Assembly: GCA_038087015.1 (NCBI GenBank) | Contig: JASBNA010000071.1 | Location: 124,001-188,000 of the forward strand | Source: Cerrena zonata | Lineage: Eukaryota; Basidiomycota; Agaricomycetes; Polyporales; Cerrenaceae | Reading direction: 5' to 3' | Length of the DNA: 64,000 bases | Part shown: piece after piece, positions 24,567 to 37,310 of the stretch | Layout of the letters: the number at the start of each line of letters is the position of its first letter | Numbering within the stretch: position 1 is the first letter of the stretch | The notes under the pieces: generated by a model | The model's database searches: none | What the model saw: only the letters and a program-made list of their open reading frames with translations | Told to the model about the DNA's origin: nothing | Translations under genes and position numbers: made by a program

Positions 24567-26303
24567 ATATATGATATGCTCGCTGGCTAATTTCTCAATG
24601 TTCTTGTCAACCCCAATGTGACTTGTCTGAATAGTGACTCATACGAATTCAAATACATAACGAAGATTGTGTGTGATGTAATCCACCAGTACTATGATGT
24701 AGTAGCTTTCGCTGAAAAGATTCAATACAATTGATTGACGTTCAATAACAAGTGCGATGTGGGTTCAAGTTGGACTTGGTACAATGTAAGATTATTCAAA
24801 CAATGAGCGACTGAGTGGATAATACAATACTCGTAATAATACGTTCATTGCGACAGTTAAAACACCATAGTAGAGTTGCAGTTACATCCTCCTGGTTAGT
24901 GATCAGTAGCCGGTAATACTATGGGAGGATGACATTACCCACAGGATTCATTATAAGTAATACGTAGAGCTTTCCCGAGCTGCTACCGATGGACGACCGA
25001 ATGAATCAAGCTCGTCCTTATGCTCGAGCCTCCTACTCCCCACACCACAACCTTACTCGCAGGGATGTGTCTATAGCTGAGGTATTGCCTGGTTAACCAC
25101 CTAGTACCATTGTTGTTCCTCGTCCTCAGGTATGTGCAATACTTCCTTCAACTTCCTTGCGTGGTCGGGCTCGATTCCCACCTTAACACGCTCGTAGTTC
25201 TCGTCATCGCATACTCCACATACCACCGCAGGAAAATTATTGTGAGAGTTACGGAAAACGATTTTGAGATATCAGAGACATACCCACCGTTAGGGGTTGG
25301 AACCATATGCATGGAGAGGGGCGGCAGAGGCTATGGTTGGCTGACCTGATCGACTGTGGCTGAATTACCACGATGCCGGTAGCTAAAGATGGCAAGGCCC
25401 TCCAATATTAACTGACCAAAGACCTGAGACTAGCCATATATCATGTGGCAGGTTCGTCTACCGTCCCTTTGTGAGGTAGTGACGTTGTCACTGCTGATGT
25501 ATGTTTGCTTGTGACTTCTGATTTGGATGACTTCGGAAAGATGTCAATTATGAAATGGGACACGGTAGAGGAAAGGACGACGAACTTGAACATTGGAGTA
25601 CGGACACAAGGTTATGTACAGTCGACTGCTCCTTAGGGTTACGGTGATAGGCTCGAGTCGAAGCAGTTATTGTTCTGCATATGAATAATACACCACAAGG
25701 AAGACTTATGTCTTCACTCAGTCATGTATTACTAACATATATCGAGGCACGAATATGGCTCGACGTTGAAACAGCAAGGGAGTTCGAACCGTGACCCAAG
25801 GCAAGATAATTTTGGTATTTCTACATTTGATTCAGGTATTCGGTGTGCGGCATTGTTAGGACCCGAATGAAATTATCCGAGTTATTGTGTCTTCGAATCT
25901 ACGATACTTCACCCTTACGACAATATATCCTCCTAGAAGAAACGAGGAAATTCTAATACTTTATTCAAGCTAGAGCACGTACCATAGACAGTGTGTATGA
26001 ATGTGAAGGTGCATAAACAGGTCAGGAGGATTCCAAACCTAACAACCATTGGATACGTTGAGTGTGTAGGTTGACTCACTTGAAGAAGATAAGACGGATT
26101 TGGAAGATGATAGAACCGGGTCTTTGTCAGCTTTGAGTGAAGCGCGGAAAAAGTGCTCGTCGTCAGTGCGCGTCAGAGAGAGGGCCAGCAACTTTGTTTC
26201 TTACGACGATCAACTCGCCTCTCTTGGCCACCAGCACTCTCGGTCCTCCCACTCGACATCCACGGTACGCGACGCCCTTGCCCTGCATTCACCCCTCTCT
26301 GAC
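24567..26303. other. Intergenic, no supported gene
   Basis: About 1.7 kb with only short ORFs. A Met at 26100 is in frame with the next gene but the residues before 26304 are not NTF2-like, so this stretch is treated as leader. Confidence 0.55.
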
Positions 26304-28194
26304 ATGTCTACCAGCTTCGTCATGACCAACACCACTTCAGCCGTTAACCCCTCCGAAGTCGGATGGCAATTCGTTCCTCAGTACTACACTTTTGTCAACA
26401 AACAGCCCGGTCGTTTACACTGCTTCTACACTAAAGCGTCTACATTCATTCACGGTACTGAAGGAGAGGATGGTAAACCATGTTTCGGCCAACTGGTGAG
26501 TTGGCGTTTTTCTTCACAACGTGTGGCAAAAACACTCCTCGCTTCCGCCGCGCTCCATCTGCTGGAGCCTACGCGATCCCTTCGTATTTGGACCAGCTAC
26601 GTCAGGCTGTAAGGCGTGGCCTCTACCATTTCAAAGCGGAAACGCACTCGACTTGTAGGATCACTCTCGAGTGGCGTCCCGTTCCCACTTTCGAACCTGT
26701 TAGTAGGATCGCAGCTCACATTGAGTCTTCTGCTACTTAGCGCAGAATAGTTTCTGACTCAATTGACATTGGGTCTATGGCGCATGCCACTTACGTTATG
26801 TGCTATGTTCTCGATACGAATCAGCTTTTTGCTTCATTTGTTACACCCTTGCCTTCAAGATAACTACGTTTCTGACCTTGACATTGTTATTAGGAAATCC
26901 ACGAAAAGATCACTTCGATCGGATTCCAGGATTGCAAAGTCTTTATTCACTCCGTCGACGCTCAATCCTCAGCAAATGGTGGCATTATCATCCAGGTTAT
27001 TGGTGAAATGTCGAATAACGGCGAACCATGGCGTAAATTCGTGCAAACTTTCTTCCTTGCCGAACAACCCAATGGCTACTTCGTCCTTAATGACATCTTC
27101 CGATTCTTGAAGGAAGAGACTGTTGAGGAAGATCAGACCAGCGAGTTTGACGGTTCACAAGCCCAGGATGCACCTGTTGTTCAAGAGCCCGCTCCTCCTG
27201 CTCCTGTTACTCCTGCACCGCCACCTCCAGTAGAACCCGAACCCGAACCTATTCGTGCTCCTTCTCCTCCGCCATCTGCACCTGTAGAAGAGGAATCTGC
27301 TCCCGAGCCCGAGCCTCAGCCTGAGACTAATGGTATTCACGAGCAAGCTACTGAGCCAGCGCCTGAACCTGAACCCGCTGCTCCTGCTGCTCCTGAGCCT
27401 GTTGCCACCGCTTCTCCTCCACCCGTCTCTCCCGTCGCCGCTCCTCAACCTCTCGCACCTTCACCCGCCCCTCCCGCTCAGCCACAACCTGCTCAACAAC
27501 CTGAGCCGACACCTGCACCTCAACCTCAGCAAGCACCACCTCAACCTGCTGCGCCACCGAAACCCAAGTCATGGGCTAGTTTGGCTGCTTCTGGTTCGAA
27601 CAAGTGGGGTTCTGTTGCTCAAGAGTCAAGAGGTATCAGTGAAGTTCCAGCTTCGAGTAGCTCGCCCGCTCCCCCATCGCCTGCGCCTCACGCTCGTCCC
27701 ACTGGTAACCAGTCACCGGCGTTCCATACAGCTTCGGCAGTCAACACCGCTGAATGCTTCGTCAAGGTTTGTTCTTTCCGCCCCCCTTTCGTTGGTATTA
27801 TCAATATTTACTTTTTTCTTCTAAATTACAGGGTGTCATCGAGAGTGTTACCGACGCCGCCGTCAAAGGTGCACTCCAACGCTTCGGACCCATCAAGGAA
27901 ATCCAGATCGTCCGTAGCAAAGCATGCGCTTTCGTCGAGTTCAACACCGTAGACTCTGCTCGTCGTGCGATCATTGCTTCACTTCCTGTTAACATGGGTG
28001 GTGAGGGTGGTTTGAGGGTGGGTACGCCGCAGGAGGGGCATTTGAGGTTGTCGGTGGAGACTAGGAAGGAACGGGGTGATCGTCCACCGCCGAGGGGACC
28101 GCCTGTTAATGGAGGTGGGGAACGACGTGGGAACTTTAGGGGGAGGGGTGCTCCTGGTGGTGGAAGGGGACGTGGGGCTGGGCCTGCGAAGTAG
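26304..28194 (+). CDS. G3BP-like RNA-binding protein (NTF2 + RRM)
   Basis: Fungal counterpart of G3BP/Nxt3/Bre5-type proteins, cytosolic, linked in the family to stress granules, mRNA fate and deubiquitinase partnership. Exon 1 starts the NTF2-like fold (VGWQFVPQYYTFVNKQPGRL). Exon 2 (from 26894) continues EIHEKITSIGFQDCKV, and FVQTFFLAEQPNGYFVLNDIFRF completes it. A long Pro/Glu/Ala-rich disordered stretch follows, then a C-terminal RRM split by an intron (GVIESVTDAAVKGALQRFG; SKACAFVEFNTVDSAR) and an RGG-type tail (GNFRGRGAPGGGRGRG). TAG at 28192-28194. ATG 26304 gives the conserved NTF2 start. Oddity: the NTF2 intron (26496-26893) is 398 bp, long for this genome. Confidence 0.9.
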
Positions 28195-29053
28195 ATCTGT
28201 GTGGTGGTAGTTGATGAGAGTTGATGGTGGTGGTGTGGTGGACCCTAAAAGTACAAAAAATTCGCTACTGCTTTGTTGTTTTCCAACTTTTTTTCTTCTT
28301 CCATCTTGTCGTTTGTTCGCGCAATGTTGTTCTTTTATGACTGACATTTTATGATTTTTCTTTACCCCCGCCTCCCCCTTTTTTAAGTCGTGTCTGCTAC
28401 GTGTGTCTGTGTTGGTGTCATTCACGACCTCCTCTGCCCTCTTCTTCCTCATCTTCCTCCATATCATCATCCCCTCGACTATCCCCCATCATCCGCATTG
28501 TTTGCATGTTCCCGTCGTCGTCAATTGTCATTGCTTTTTTGTCTGCTTTTCTTTCATGAGGATCTTCCGTTGTTCCACAACTATGATTTTATGGTCATTA
28601 TGGACTTTCTTATTATCCAAATTCTGGGAAACTGACTGAGACTTGAGACCGAGGCAACGGCAACTACGCTTGCCTTTCTCAGTTGTGTACCATTTGTGGT
28701 CGACGGCGAATCGCCGATCTGTTGCTATTCCGTGATTGCGTTGGATCAAGCTATTTCTGAAATCTGGGTGTCAAAAGCTAAGATGGATCGGGATCGTAGT
28801 GTCTTGTACCCCTGGCTGATAGAGTTATCGATAATTGAATAAAGATGGTCAAGAAAAGCATAGATTGTCGGATGCACGCAACGTACAAATACAAGTGATG
28901 TGAAAACGAAACCGAAAACGAAGAACACATGAATCGAAAACAGTATCGAAAGATCAAAGCAGCATGAACACATAACATAGCAGATTTTTTCAGCACGGAC
29001 AGCACAAACATTGACTCGGAGCAGACGTGATCAACTGAGTTGGGGTTGAGTTT
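28195..29053. other. Intergenic between convergent genes
   Basis: 3' flanks of the G3BP-like gene (T-rich) and the PHD/chromodomain gene. No gene seen. Confidence 0.6.
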
Positions 29054-32000
29054 TCATCTCCAGCCCCAGTCCAACGCTTCTTGCAAGAGGATCGTAGGTC
29101 CATAATTCGATGGGTCGTGTCCTTCCTCCTTAGCCCGTTGTTCGAATATGGGGACCATATGGTCAGGTGTACCGTTGGAGAACGCGTCGGGTCGGATCCA
29201 GCTTGCGTCACTGACATTGTATCTATTGCGAATGCAAACGTCAACGTCAACAGGGTGTCTATGGAAAAAGAAGGAAAAAAAGATGGATGCGCACCCTTCC
29301 CATTTAACCAACCAGAGGAACTCTGTATCATCTGTCCCGTGATGGGGTTGTCGTCCAATGATGTATTCAACGGTGAAGATTTCGGCACCTGCGTCTGCTA
29401 ATGCGGGGTGGGGGCAATCTGGACGGGCACAGAGACTGTCGTCGACGCTTTCGAGTGTACGGGTCCGACCTGGAATGAAATTAGTCGTGTTAGTCATACA
29501 CATGTGGGTTCTGATTACGAGTGAAAGGGATGTACCATGGATTTCACTATACGACGAGGAATAATTAATCGATGTACAAGAGTAGAGGAAGGAGACATAC
29601 CGTGTCTTCTCACAAGGAGGACAGAAGAAATCGTTCTCTGGTTTCAAGCACTCATCGTTTTCAGTTATTCCGGCACAGGAAAGATGATACCATGAGTTGC
29701 ACCTAAGGAAAAGTTAATAACATGTTTTTTACGACGAGTGAGACACCACTAACCCGCTGCATTGTACAGACTACAATCAAAATCCTACCATGAGACTCGA
29801 ACGACAGAAGATACAATACTCGAAGACATACCATTCCCGCTTCCACATCCTCAACAAAGTCCGGCCATTCACAACCCACTTCAGGGTCAAACACCTCGAG
29901 AGTTGGAATTACAGGACTAAGAGGTTTCGTTTCATTCTTGCTCTTCCGGCCTTGACGCTTCTTCGTCGGTTGACTGCTACGCTCTCTCTGTCTCTTGCGC
30001 AATTTCCCCACTTGGGAAGTTGGGGGAGAGGCGATAGAAATAATAGAGGGCTCTTCAGAGACGATACGAGGACGGTTGGTCTGATGGCCATGAGAACTGT
30101 CAGAGAGGCTGGAGAGTGAGGACAATGAGTGCGTTCGTGATCGCGACCGTTTACGTCCTATAACAACAGCAAAAATCCCGTGAGAAATATACCTCTAGGT
30201 GTGGCATATAATACATACCTATTACAGGCGGGGGTGAAGGTGAAGGTGGAGGACTAGAGGCAGGGAGAGGACTAGGCGCAGGTAGAGGTGAGAGTATAGG
30301 AAGAGGTTTATGCTCAACCGCAGGAGTCGGTTCACCAAAGAGATCGACTGCCCAATCCGTTTGAGCAGGTTCAGGATCATTCAAATACACACCGGGTGCC
30401 TCAGGTTCAAGTTGGGCAGGGGGTGGTGGAGCCGGAGAACCATTCTGGGTACTGGTCTCAGACTCAGACTCGCTCGAGTTCACGTAACGGGCGGGCTCTG
30501 CGAATTGGGGCGGTAGTGGTCCCTGGAGCATGCTTTCTGTAGTTATCTCTCCGAACATTTCGCGACGTAGGATAGCAGTACGAGCACTGTTGTTGGGGTT
30601 AGTGGTTGTACGGTGGACGGGACTAGGACTCCGGATAAACTGAGAGGGACTGAATGGTTCGGCTTGGATTAGTGTTGAAGAAATGGAAACGTTGGAAGTA
30701 TGTGCTGCCTCGATTGCGGCTGGACGAGTTTGGGTCGCAATCGTTCGTCTTCGTGAAGCGGGACTCGGAGTGACAGGAAGGCTCATGCGTACTGAGCGAG
30801 CTGTGTCGAGATACATGAGTTTGAAAATCCTCGAGAGCTTGAATACGAGAACTAAACTTACACGGGGTGCGAGGGGTGGACAACTGTGGAGAAATGTCCC
30901 CTGAAAGTTAATGTTTTAGCACAGATTTTTTTGGTACACTCGAATATATTCACACTGACCATCAATCTGTGAGCCTTCGCGAGACCACTCGGCTGGCCGC
31001 ATTGTATCCCTTGTTAGTGGCGAGCTAGGAAACCTTGAAATCACCGCTAGATAGCGCCATCAACGACCTGCTCACAACCAATATATATTAAGTAACTTAC
31101 GAGGCATCTGGAATCCAGGTGCAGGTCGTGGTGGATCTGAGTGATAAAGGGGAGAGTCAGAGCGACCAACTTGCATTGCTATTTCTGAACGCGCTATCAA
31201 GGCTGGTGGGGCGGCAACCTCAATAGGCATTGTCTGAACCGACACTTCTAGCCCGTGAGGAGGACGAACATCCACAGCAGCATTTGCCATAACTGGGCAT
31301 GCTTGTATACCAACATCGACTCGAAGGGGAGGAGGAGGCGGCGGTGGTGGTGGTGGTGGTGGTGTAGGGGGGATGACTCGTGTCACTACATATTACTTGT
31401 CAGGTCATATATTTGCAGAAGAGAAAACCGAAAATACCTGGTCGCGGGTTTCTGCTTCGTAGGATCTCTGGGGTATGAACGTGAGAGAGTGTAAAAGGGT
31501 AGGAAATAAGACCATACCAGCATTCGTCTTATCCACAAGTTCGAGGATCATACCTTCCGTACTTCGAAGGCGATCCTTCAGTGACTTGTCTGTACCCACG
31601 GCTTTGCTTCCGGGAGGTAGGTCGGGTTCCTTGCCTATGGCATTCTCAATGCGATCCAACCTGCCTTGGAGACTTTGAAAAGACGAGGCGACGGCAGAAC
31701 GGAACTCCTCTTCGTGTAATGCGCTAGTTTCCCGAGAGTGTTCTTGGAGTGCGAGGCGATCTCTGAGGTTCACTTGTTCTCGTTGTATGACGCTCAGTAA
31801 ATCAGCAATGTTTTTGTGCGTCGCTGCGATGGCTCTCAAGTATAGCTCCTCTCGCTGATGATGGTTCATCTGCTCTGAGGCATAGTTTGGAAGGGCTTTC
31901 GTCTGTTCAGGTGGCGAAACTGTATGGGAAGATCCCCTGTCAGTGGGGGAAGCAGAACTGGAAGCGGACGCCGGCTGCTGTGTCGACGATGATGTATGAG

Positions 32001-32397
32001 ACGACTGGTGTACTAAGATATGACGAACAGGCACCTGAGGGACGGGATTATTCGTGACGTAATACGCATTGGCGTCATAATGCTGAGGGTGCTGTCGAAC
32101 AGGTTGGTACGGACGCTGATCATCTCGCTGTCGCACGAACTGCCCAGGAGGACCAGACGTCTGGAAGGCAGAAATTTGTGAAGCGGGTGCTGCAACGCGA
32201 TGATTGTCTCTCGGTGCGTAATTAGAGGTATGTGGGTAGTGGGAGAACCCCGCATCCTGAGGTGGGCGGTGTGATTGGGGGTGAAAGGGCTGGGAAGGAT
32301 CTGCAGGCGGTACAGGGTTCACCGTTGGATTAGGTGGCGGGTGGTTTGGATTGTGGTGTATGAAGCGTAACTGAGGAGGAGCGTCATGGGGGTGCAT
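29054..32397 (-). CDS. PHD-finger plus chromodomain protein
   Basis: Large nuclear protein, probably a histone-mark reader. From the N-terminus: a His/Pro/Gln-rich disordered region, a coiled-coil stretch around residues 200-280, a run of about twelve prolines, further Ser/Pro-rich disorder, a Lys/Arg-rich patch (KLRKRQRERSSQPTKKRQGR) suitable as a nuclear signal, then a PHD-like finger spliced across two introns (VQCSGCNSWYHLSCAGI..FFCPPC). A C-terminal chromodomain follows (FTVEYIIGRQ..FLWLVKWEGYNVSDASWIRP) with cage-type aromatics Y, W and W. TGA at 29054-29056. The upstream frame has no ATG, so ATG 32397 (MHPHDAPPQL) is used. Oddity: the first zinc pair of the PHD shows only one Cys (GCEWPDF). 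The exact orthologue is not recognised. Confidence 0.82.
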
Positions 32398-33478
32398 TGT
32401 GCTTAGAGATATGTGATCGAAAAGGCGGAGCACATAAGGAATCCGGAATAGGGGTGTCTAATCACAATGGCAATCGGCACCACGGTCTCAGGTCTGGATC
32501 CTTTGAAGACAAGATAGGAGTTTTCACTTTTAGTAACAGGGACCTAGAAAATCTACAAGCTGCTATTTAGTTTTGTCGTTGCTTAGACCAAATGAGGACT
32601 TCCGCCACGCCAAGCACACAGAATCGCGTCGATTTCAGTCAAAGAGACAGATAAGCAAAAAATTAAACATAGAAGTTCACCTTCGGTTTTTGGGATAATG
32701 GTTTTGTACTGTCAATCATACGTCAGTTCAGTGTATCCCGAAGGTGCTGAATGAAGGCTGCCCTTAGTTCGCATCGGTGTACACACGTTGTCACGTCGCG
32801 TAACAGAATCACGGGACCGTGACGACCGCATCGAAAAATGACATGAAGCAAAAAACATGTTTATATTTGTATACGTACTCGCCTTGCGACTTCAACGTCA
32901 ACTTACAACACGGTCCCTTTGACAATGATTCCGACTGCACTATGATTTTCACAGTCTTCGAAACTCATTCTCCATCATCGTCGTCGCGGGGCCAGGAGAT
33001 TTGAACGCATGCGCGCACGCCGGCGTTCATTTGGCGTTTCCTTATTCGTAGATTTAAAAATCCATGTTCTTTCCTACATATACTCCCGATGCTGCCTATC
33101 AAAAGTGTTGTCAGAGCTACATATAATACATCTGCATGATGTAGGTCATCAAAACCATCTATGAGAAAATCAAATTCAGTCACTGGTACTTACTACCATA
33201 TGTATAAAGCTTAAAGAGCGCCGTTTTACCAGGTGGTTTACTCACGTATATATGACACATGCCAGCATAGGAGTTATATAAACTCGCTGGCCATCTCTAT
33301 GACTCGACTCATCTTGTACCCTCTGAACTGCAAACGTAACCCCTCCAGGTAGACGATGTGAAGAACTTGTATATTTTGAGTCTTGAACACCGTGACTGAT
33401 TCCCCCCCAATATTCAGGGCCTCCTCTAGATGTGATCCTTCTGAGTCAGATAGGATTGAAATTGAAAAACTCCGCCAG
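32398..33478. other. Intergenic / divergent upstream region
   Basis: Lies between the PHD/chromodomain gene (minus) and GYxVS copy C (plus). An acceptor-like TATTCAG near 33415 suggests copy C has a 5' exon here. No independent gene supported. Confidence 0.5.
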
Positions 33479-34353
33479 ATGTCGATCCCCCGCATTCCAA
33501 TGTGGTGCGAGGATAGGAAGACGGTAACATTACTCCATGGATACTGTGTCTCTCGCCATTGGCTGCTTGATTACAATACGAAAATTCTTGGGGGTGATCC
33601 AGAACAACCCGATACTTGCCCCTCTTATATGTACCTCCGCCCTGTGGTCGGAATGCCTGTCGAGGAGGCCTGTCGTCGAGACACGTTGGTTCCGACTACA
33701 CAGATCTATACACATCTCGTGAAGACAGAGGACGGAGGATGGCGATCTTGCATGGACCCAAACGCTCGAGACAATCTCTATGGTTACGCTGAAGTCATAG
33801 GCTCGTCGTACAGTGAGTGTCCTGAGACGATGGTGGATGCAGTCTTCGATCCTAACCACGAATACGTGAACAAATTGAAAAAGATCTTGTTCATGGATAT
33901 GGGGACAGAGCCGCACTGGTACTGGCAGTCAGTTGATGAAGATTTCCTTTTGCCCCAGCCATGGACGCCGGATTGTGGCAAGATCGTGAGGTATGTGCGA
34001 CGCACTGCTAGCAGACGACGCGATGGGTTCAGACCCAAGGTATTTAAAACGCCAAAGGTCGAGTAGCTTCTTATGTCCCCATCAAGTGTATATGCTCACG
34101 CTAGAGTTGTATGCTGTAGGGTTATGCTGACGAGTACGATGAATGGCTGGCGTACTTTCACAGATGCATGACAGCGGGAGGAATAGGCAATTGGGATTTG
34201 GAACTTTTCCAGCCAAAGTCCCGCATCACATCAAAGGAAAACGATTATGAGAGCTGGGATGAAAGTGAGGATGAAATTGGGAGCGAGAATGAGAATAAGA
34301 ATGAGAATGAGAATGATAAGAGCAAGGAGGAAGATGTAGTGTTGCATAATTAA
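33479..34353 (+). CDS. GYxVS-family orphan protein, copy C
   Basis: Diverged member of the family of copies A and B. Visible: LLHGYCVSRHWLLDY near the N-terminus and KKILFMDMGTEPHWYWQSVD late in exon 1. The intron after FRPK (acceptor CTGTAG) joins to GYADEYDEWLAYFHRC, and the protein ends in an acidic Glu/Asn tail (SENENKNENENDKSKEE) with TAA at 34353. The first in-frame ATG after a likely acceptor is 33479; the frame is open further upstream, so a 5' exon may be missing from this model. The tail is specific to this copy. No known domain. Its splice site falls at the same place in the family fold as in copies A and B, which supports common descent. Confidence 0.7.
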
Positions 34354-35684
34354 TACTCAGTCATGTTACTCAGTAGTCCTCAGCTACTGTTGCCTGTTGA
34401 TCCAAGATCTATGTTCATCATTGATGCCGACATGAGTACACAGAGAAAAAGTCCTGTTATTGTTGTCATTATCTTATGCAGCAACATGCCCTATGCAACT
34501 GGAAAAAACTAACAAAGTGATGATACAACTTGAAGGTGTAAGATCCATATGCATTCGCTACTACCCATAGCACTCGCCCCGAGTCTTCCTAGCGGTAAGC
34601 CAGAAAGTCAGGTGAAACATCGAGTAATGGCGTCAAACATCGTAGGCAAAAAGCAATGACCAATACCGCAGTGATGACACTTGCGACCAACGTCGAGCAA
34701 ATAGGGGAGTTCAGATATGGGGGACAGACATGGCGCTGGACGTGGTTTCTGAACACCGCTATAGGATGTTACATGAGCATGTTCAAAAACTGTGTTCAGG
34801 CGTGTTCAGCGTTGTGTTCACCAATTCTGAACTCCCCTGGTAGCGACTCATTTAGGGAGTTCACTATGTGTAGACCAGAGGTTTTCAACGCAAATGTTGG
34901 TTCACTACCATGAGTAAAACCAAATACGTTACGAGAAAGGAAAGTCCAGCAGTGGTATATACCACCCATGCACGACACGGCACAAACGGAGAGAATCTCG
35001 ACGCGTCCCTTGTCTGGTTTGGGAAGAACGTTCCCTATCAGTCCAACCATGTTTGGAAGAAACCCTGGTCGCGACTTCCCTTTAGTGCTGCATTCTTGAA
35101 GTAGGATTCGATCTGTCAAAGCCCAAACCTACTAGTAATCGGTCGTTGCAGCTCGTGGGTAGACGATACCTATATTTCTATACATAAGAAAGGAGCCCAC
35201 CGTCGAGATTTGCACCTCAACTCACCTGAGCAGGAACTCCTTCGAAAGACATCCGGTGAAACCTGACATTGAAGTCGGAGATGAGAGTCTACTAGTGATG
35301 CTCAGTAAAGCCGAGATACAACATTGCAGGGGACAGATGAGCCTATAGATTCAGTAGAAAAGATCAATAACGATTCGGATGATAGAATGTATGGTCTGTA
35401 TCATGATGACAAGAGTTCTTTGACGGTACGGAGCGAAGGAGAGAAGATAGTGTGAAATTTGGAGATTTCGGAACAGCGAGCGCGGGATTCATCATGATAA
35501 TCAAATTACAAACTTATCATTCTTGCCTCCTTGCTCTTCTAGGGTGATAACTGTGTTCCAGGTTTAGGTTTTTCGAGAAAGTATACATACTGCGAAACTT
35601 GAGTCTTGAGACTTGAGATATCGCCCGTCTTGGTCGCGGCTGACTATGCTACTCTCATAATCCTGTAGGCGGCTTAAACCTGTT
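34354..35684. other. Intergenic, no supported protein gene
   Basis: Contains a perfect 12-bp inverted repeat, GGGGAGTTCAGA at about 34704 and TCTGAACTCCCC at about 34825, without target duplication. The short ORFs here lack any sign of coding. Confidence 0.5.
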
Positions 35685-35769
35685 GACTTTGTAGCTCAGT
35701 GGTTTAGAGCACACGATTGCAACATTGTTCTGTTATCGTGGGGTCCCGTGTTCAAACCACGGCAAGGTC
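35685..35769 (+). tRNA. tRNA-Cys(GCA) with 12-nt intron
   Basis: Folds as a full cloverleaf: acceptor GACTTTG/CAAGGTC (one G-T pair), D-arm GCTC/GAGC, anticodon stem CACGA/TCGTG, variable GGGTC, T-arm CCGTG/CACGG with loop TTCAAAC. The anticodon loop is TTGCAA, then a 12-nt insert, then A, which puts anticodon GCA at 34-36 and the intron after position 37, the canonical place for nuclear tRNA introns. The mature length would be 73 nt before CCA. Confidence 0.93.
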
Positions 35770-35912
35770 TCTATATTGTGGCAGCTCGTGATTTTGCTAA
35801 ATTTCTAAGAATAACCGAATTTCTAATTTTAGCAATACGCAGTCGTGGCTACCGCGATCGAAAGGAGCGCGTGCAACGTCTCGGACACCCAAACGCATCT
35901 TGAGTAGGACCA

Positions 35913-36931
35913 ATGCACTTACTCTCCTTTCCTCTCTGGCTTTTGCTCTCCATTGCTGGGGTACAAGCCTCAGTCTTGACCCTACAGTCCCCTCGTTTTA
36001 CCATCTCGTCGTCCAATGCTGAGCAATTGCGTTCTGAGCCGTATGTATACTTCAGTGTGATGATGACATTCGCGCTTACACGTAGTTGCTTGACTTAGAT
36101 TGTCATTAACGAAAAAGCCCAAGCCTCTGACACTCGGAGCCAGCGATGTGCTCAAATTGACATTCCAGGTTGTCGACAAGGAGGAGAGCAAGGGTGTGCA
36201 GCCCCACCAAACCTTCTTGAGGTTCTATGACGAAGTCACGGGAGAGGAGGGTATTCAGCCTGTCCGAGTGACTAGTGGTGGAAAGGCTAAATTCGAATTG
36301 GTATGTCCATAAACCTACTCAGTTGTCTGAAGGTTCTGACGTGCTTATTTCTTGTTACCTAGAATATGGCTCGCCCGCCAGCATCCATCCCACCCACCAC
36401 AGCTACCACGCCTCTCAAGGTCGAGCTCATCATTGGCTCCTTCGTGCACTCTCCTCTCAAAGTTGACTTATTTGACCTCTTATTGCCCGAATCCCAACCA
36501 GCACCACAACACCCTGACGAAGCATCGTTCCACCCGTTGCCTCCCATCCACCACACATTCCAACCGGAGCAGAAGCTACCCCCACGTATCATCTCTGCTG
36601 TCTCAGCTCTACTCGTTCTTTCACCATGGGTTGTTCTTCTCGGTCTCGTACGTCCTCATCCTAGCATACTCATACCTTCCCGTTGGATACTAATTGGTGT
36701 TGTGTTTTATAGTGGGGTTACATCAGCCCTAGCGTCCCTTACCTCCTCTCGCCCAACGTCCTTCCATTCATCACTACCCTCGGAGCATTCGAAGGTCTCC
36801 TCGTGTGGTACTGGATCGACCTCAAACTGGGACAAGTTCTACTTTATGGTGGTATTCTCGGTCTTGTTACCGCGCTCGCTGGGAGACAGGCTCTTGCTAC
36901 CAAGAGCGATTTGCGTACAGCGAGAAAGTGA
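35913..36931 (+). CDS. SWP1: Oligosaccharyltransferase subunit (ribophorin II / Swp1)
   Basis: ER-membrane subunit of the complex that transfers the dolichol-linked glycan to Asn of nascent proteins. A signal peptide opens the protein (MHLLSFPLWLLLSIAGVQAS). A luminal beta-rich domain follows (KLTFQVVDKEESKGVQPHQTF..FRMYDEV-type segment FLRFYDEVTGEEGI). Then come three transmembrane helices: LPPRIISAVSALLVLSPWVV, the helix around PNVLPFITTLGAFEGLL, and VLLYGGILGLVTALAG. The C-terminus is TKSDLRTARK with TGA at 36929-36931. Introns after SEP, after FEL and after LLGL restore one frame. The length of about 275 residues fits fungal Swp1. Housekeeping gene; not part of the surrounding orphan families. 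Confidence 0.92.
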
Positions 36932-37047
36932 AGGTCGAGGCTTTGCTCACACACCTTGTTTGCACAAAATGTATTGTGGCTGGCTGAATATATTATTCAT
37001 GACTCCGTGTTTTCGATTCTCAAGCTAGTCGTATCTGAGCTTCAAGG

Positions 37048-37310
37048 CTAAAACATTGCGACCACTGAAGGTCCTCGGGCATGTGGAATAACTCCTTGAA
37101 ATCTGGCGCGCATCCTTGGCGGTGTCATACATCGTTCTCCAACTTCACCGAGTGCAGGTATAGACTGAGGTATAGTGACCGACTGACCGTATCGAAGTCC
37201 ATTATATGAGTATCGATTTTGTAACATCTCCGAGTCTCCCTTGCTTGAGTCAAAGAGTGCTGATGCCAACAACTACTGCGGCTATGGACCATAGGGTACA
37301 TTCGAGCATC
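37048..37310 (-). pseudogene. Relic of a GYxVS-family gene
   Basis: Two collinear patches on the minus strand match copies A/B. The first, near 37290, reads DARMYPMVHS (compare DPRICPMVYG). The second, near 37060-37130, reads YDTAKDA and, in another frame, ELFHMPEDLQW (compare ELFRMPEDPQW). The frame changes and the middle and end are missing, so it is dead. It lies on the same strand as, and just downstream of, copy D. Confidence 0.7.

Noticed and set aside
27155..27824. Leu-rich plus-strand ORF and Arg-rich minus-strand ORF
   Set aside because: Frame shadows of the Pro/Glu/Ala-rich linker of the G3BP-like gene.
34704..34840. Short MITE from the 12-bp inverted repeat
   Set aside because: No target-site duplication and no similarity between the ends beyond 12 bp.
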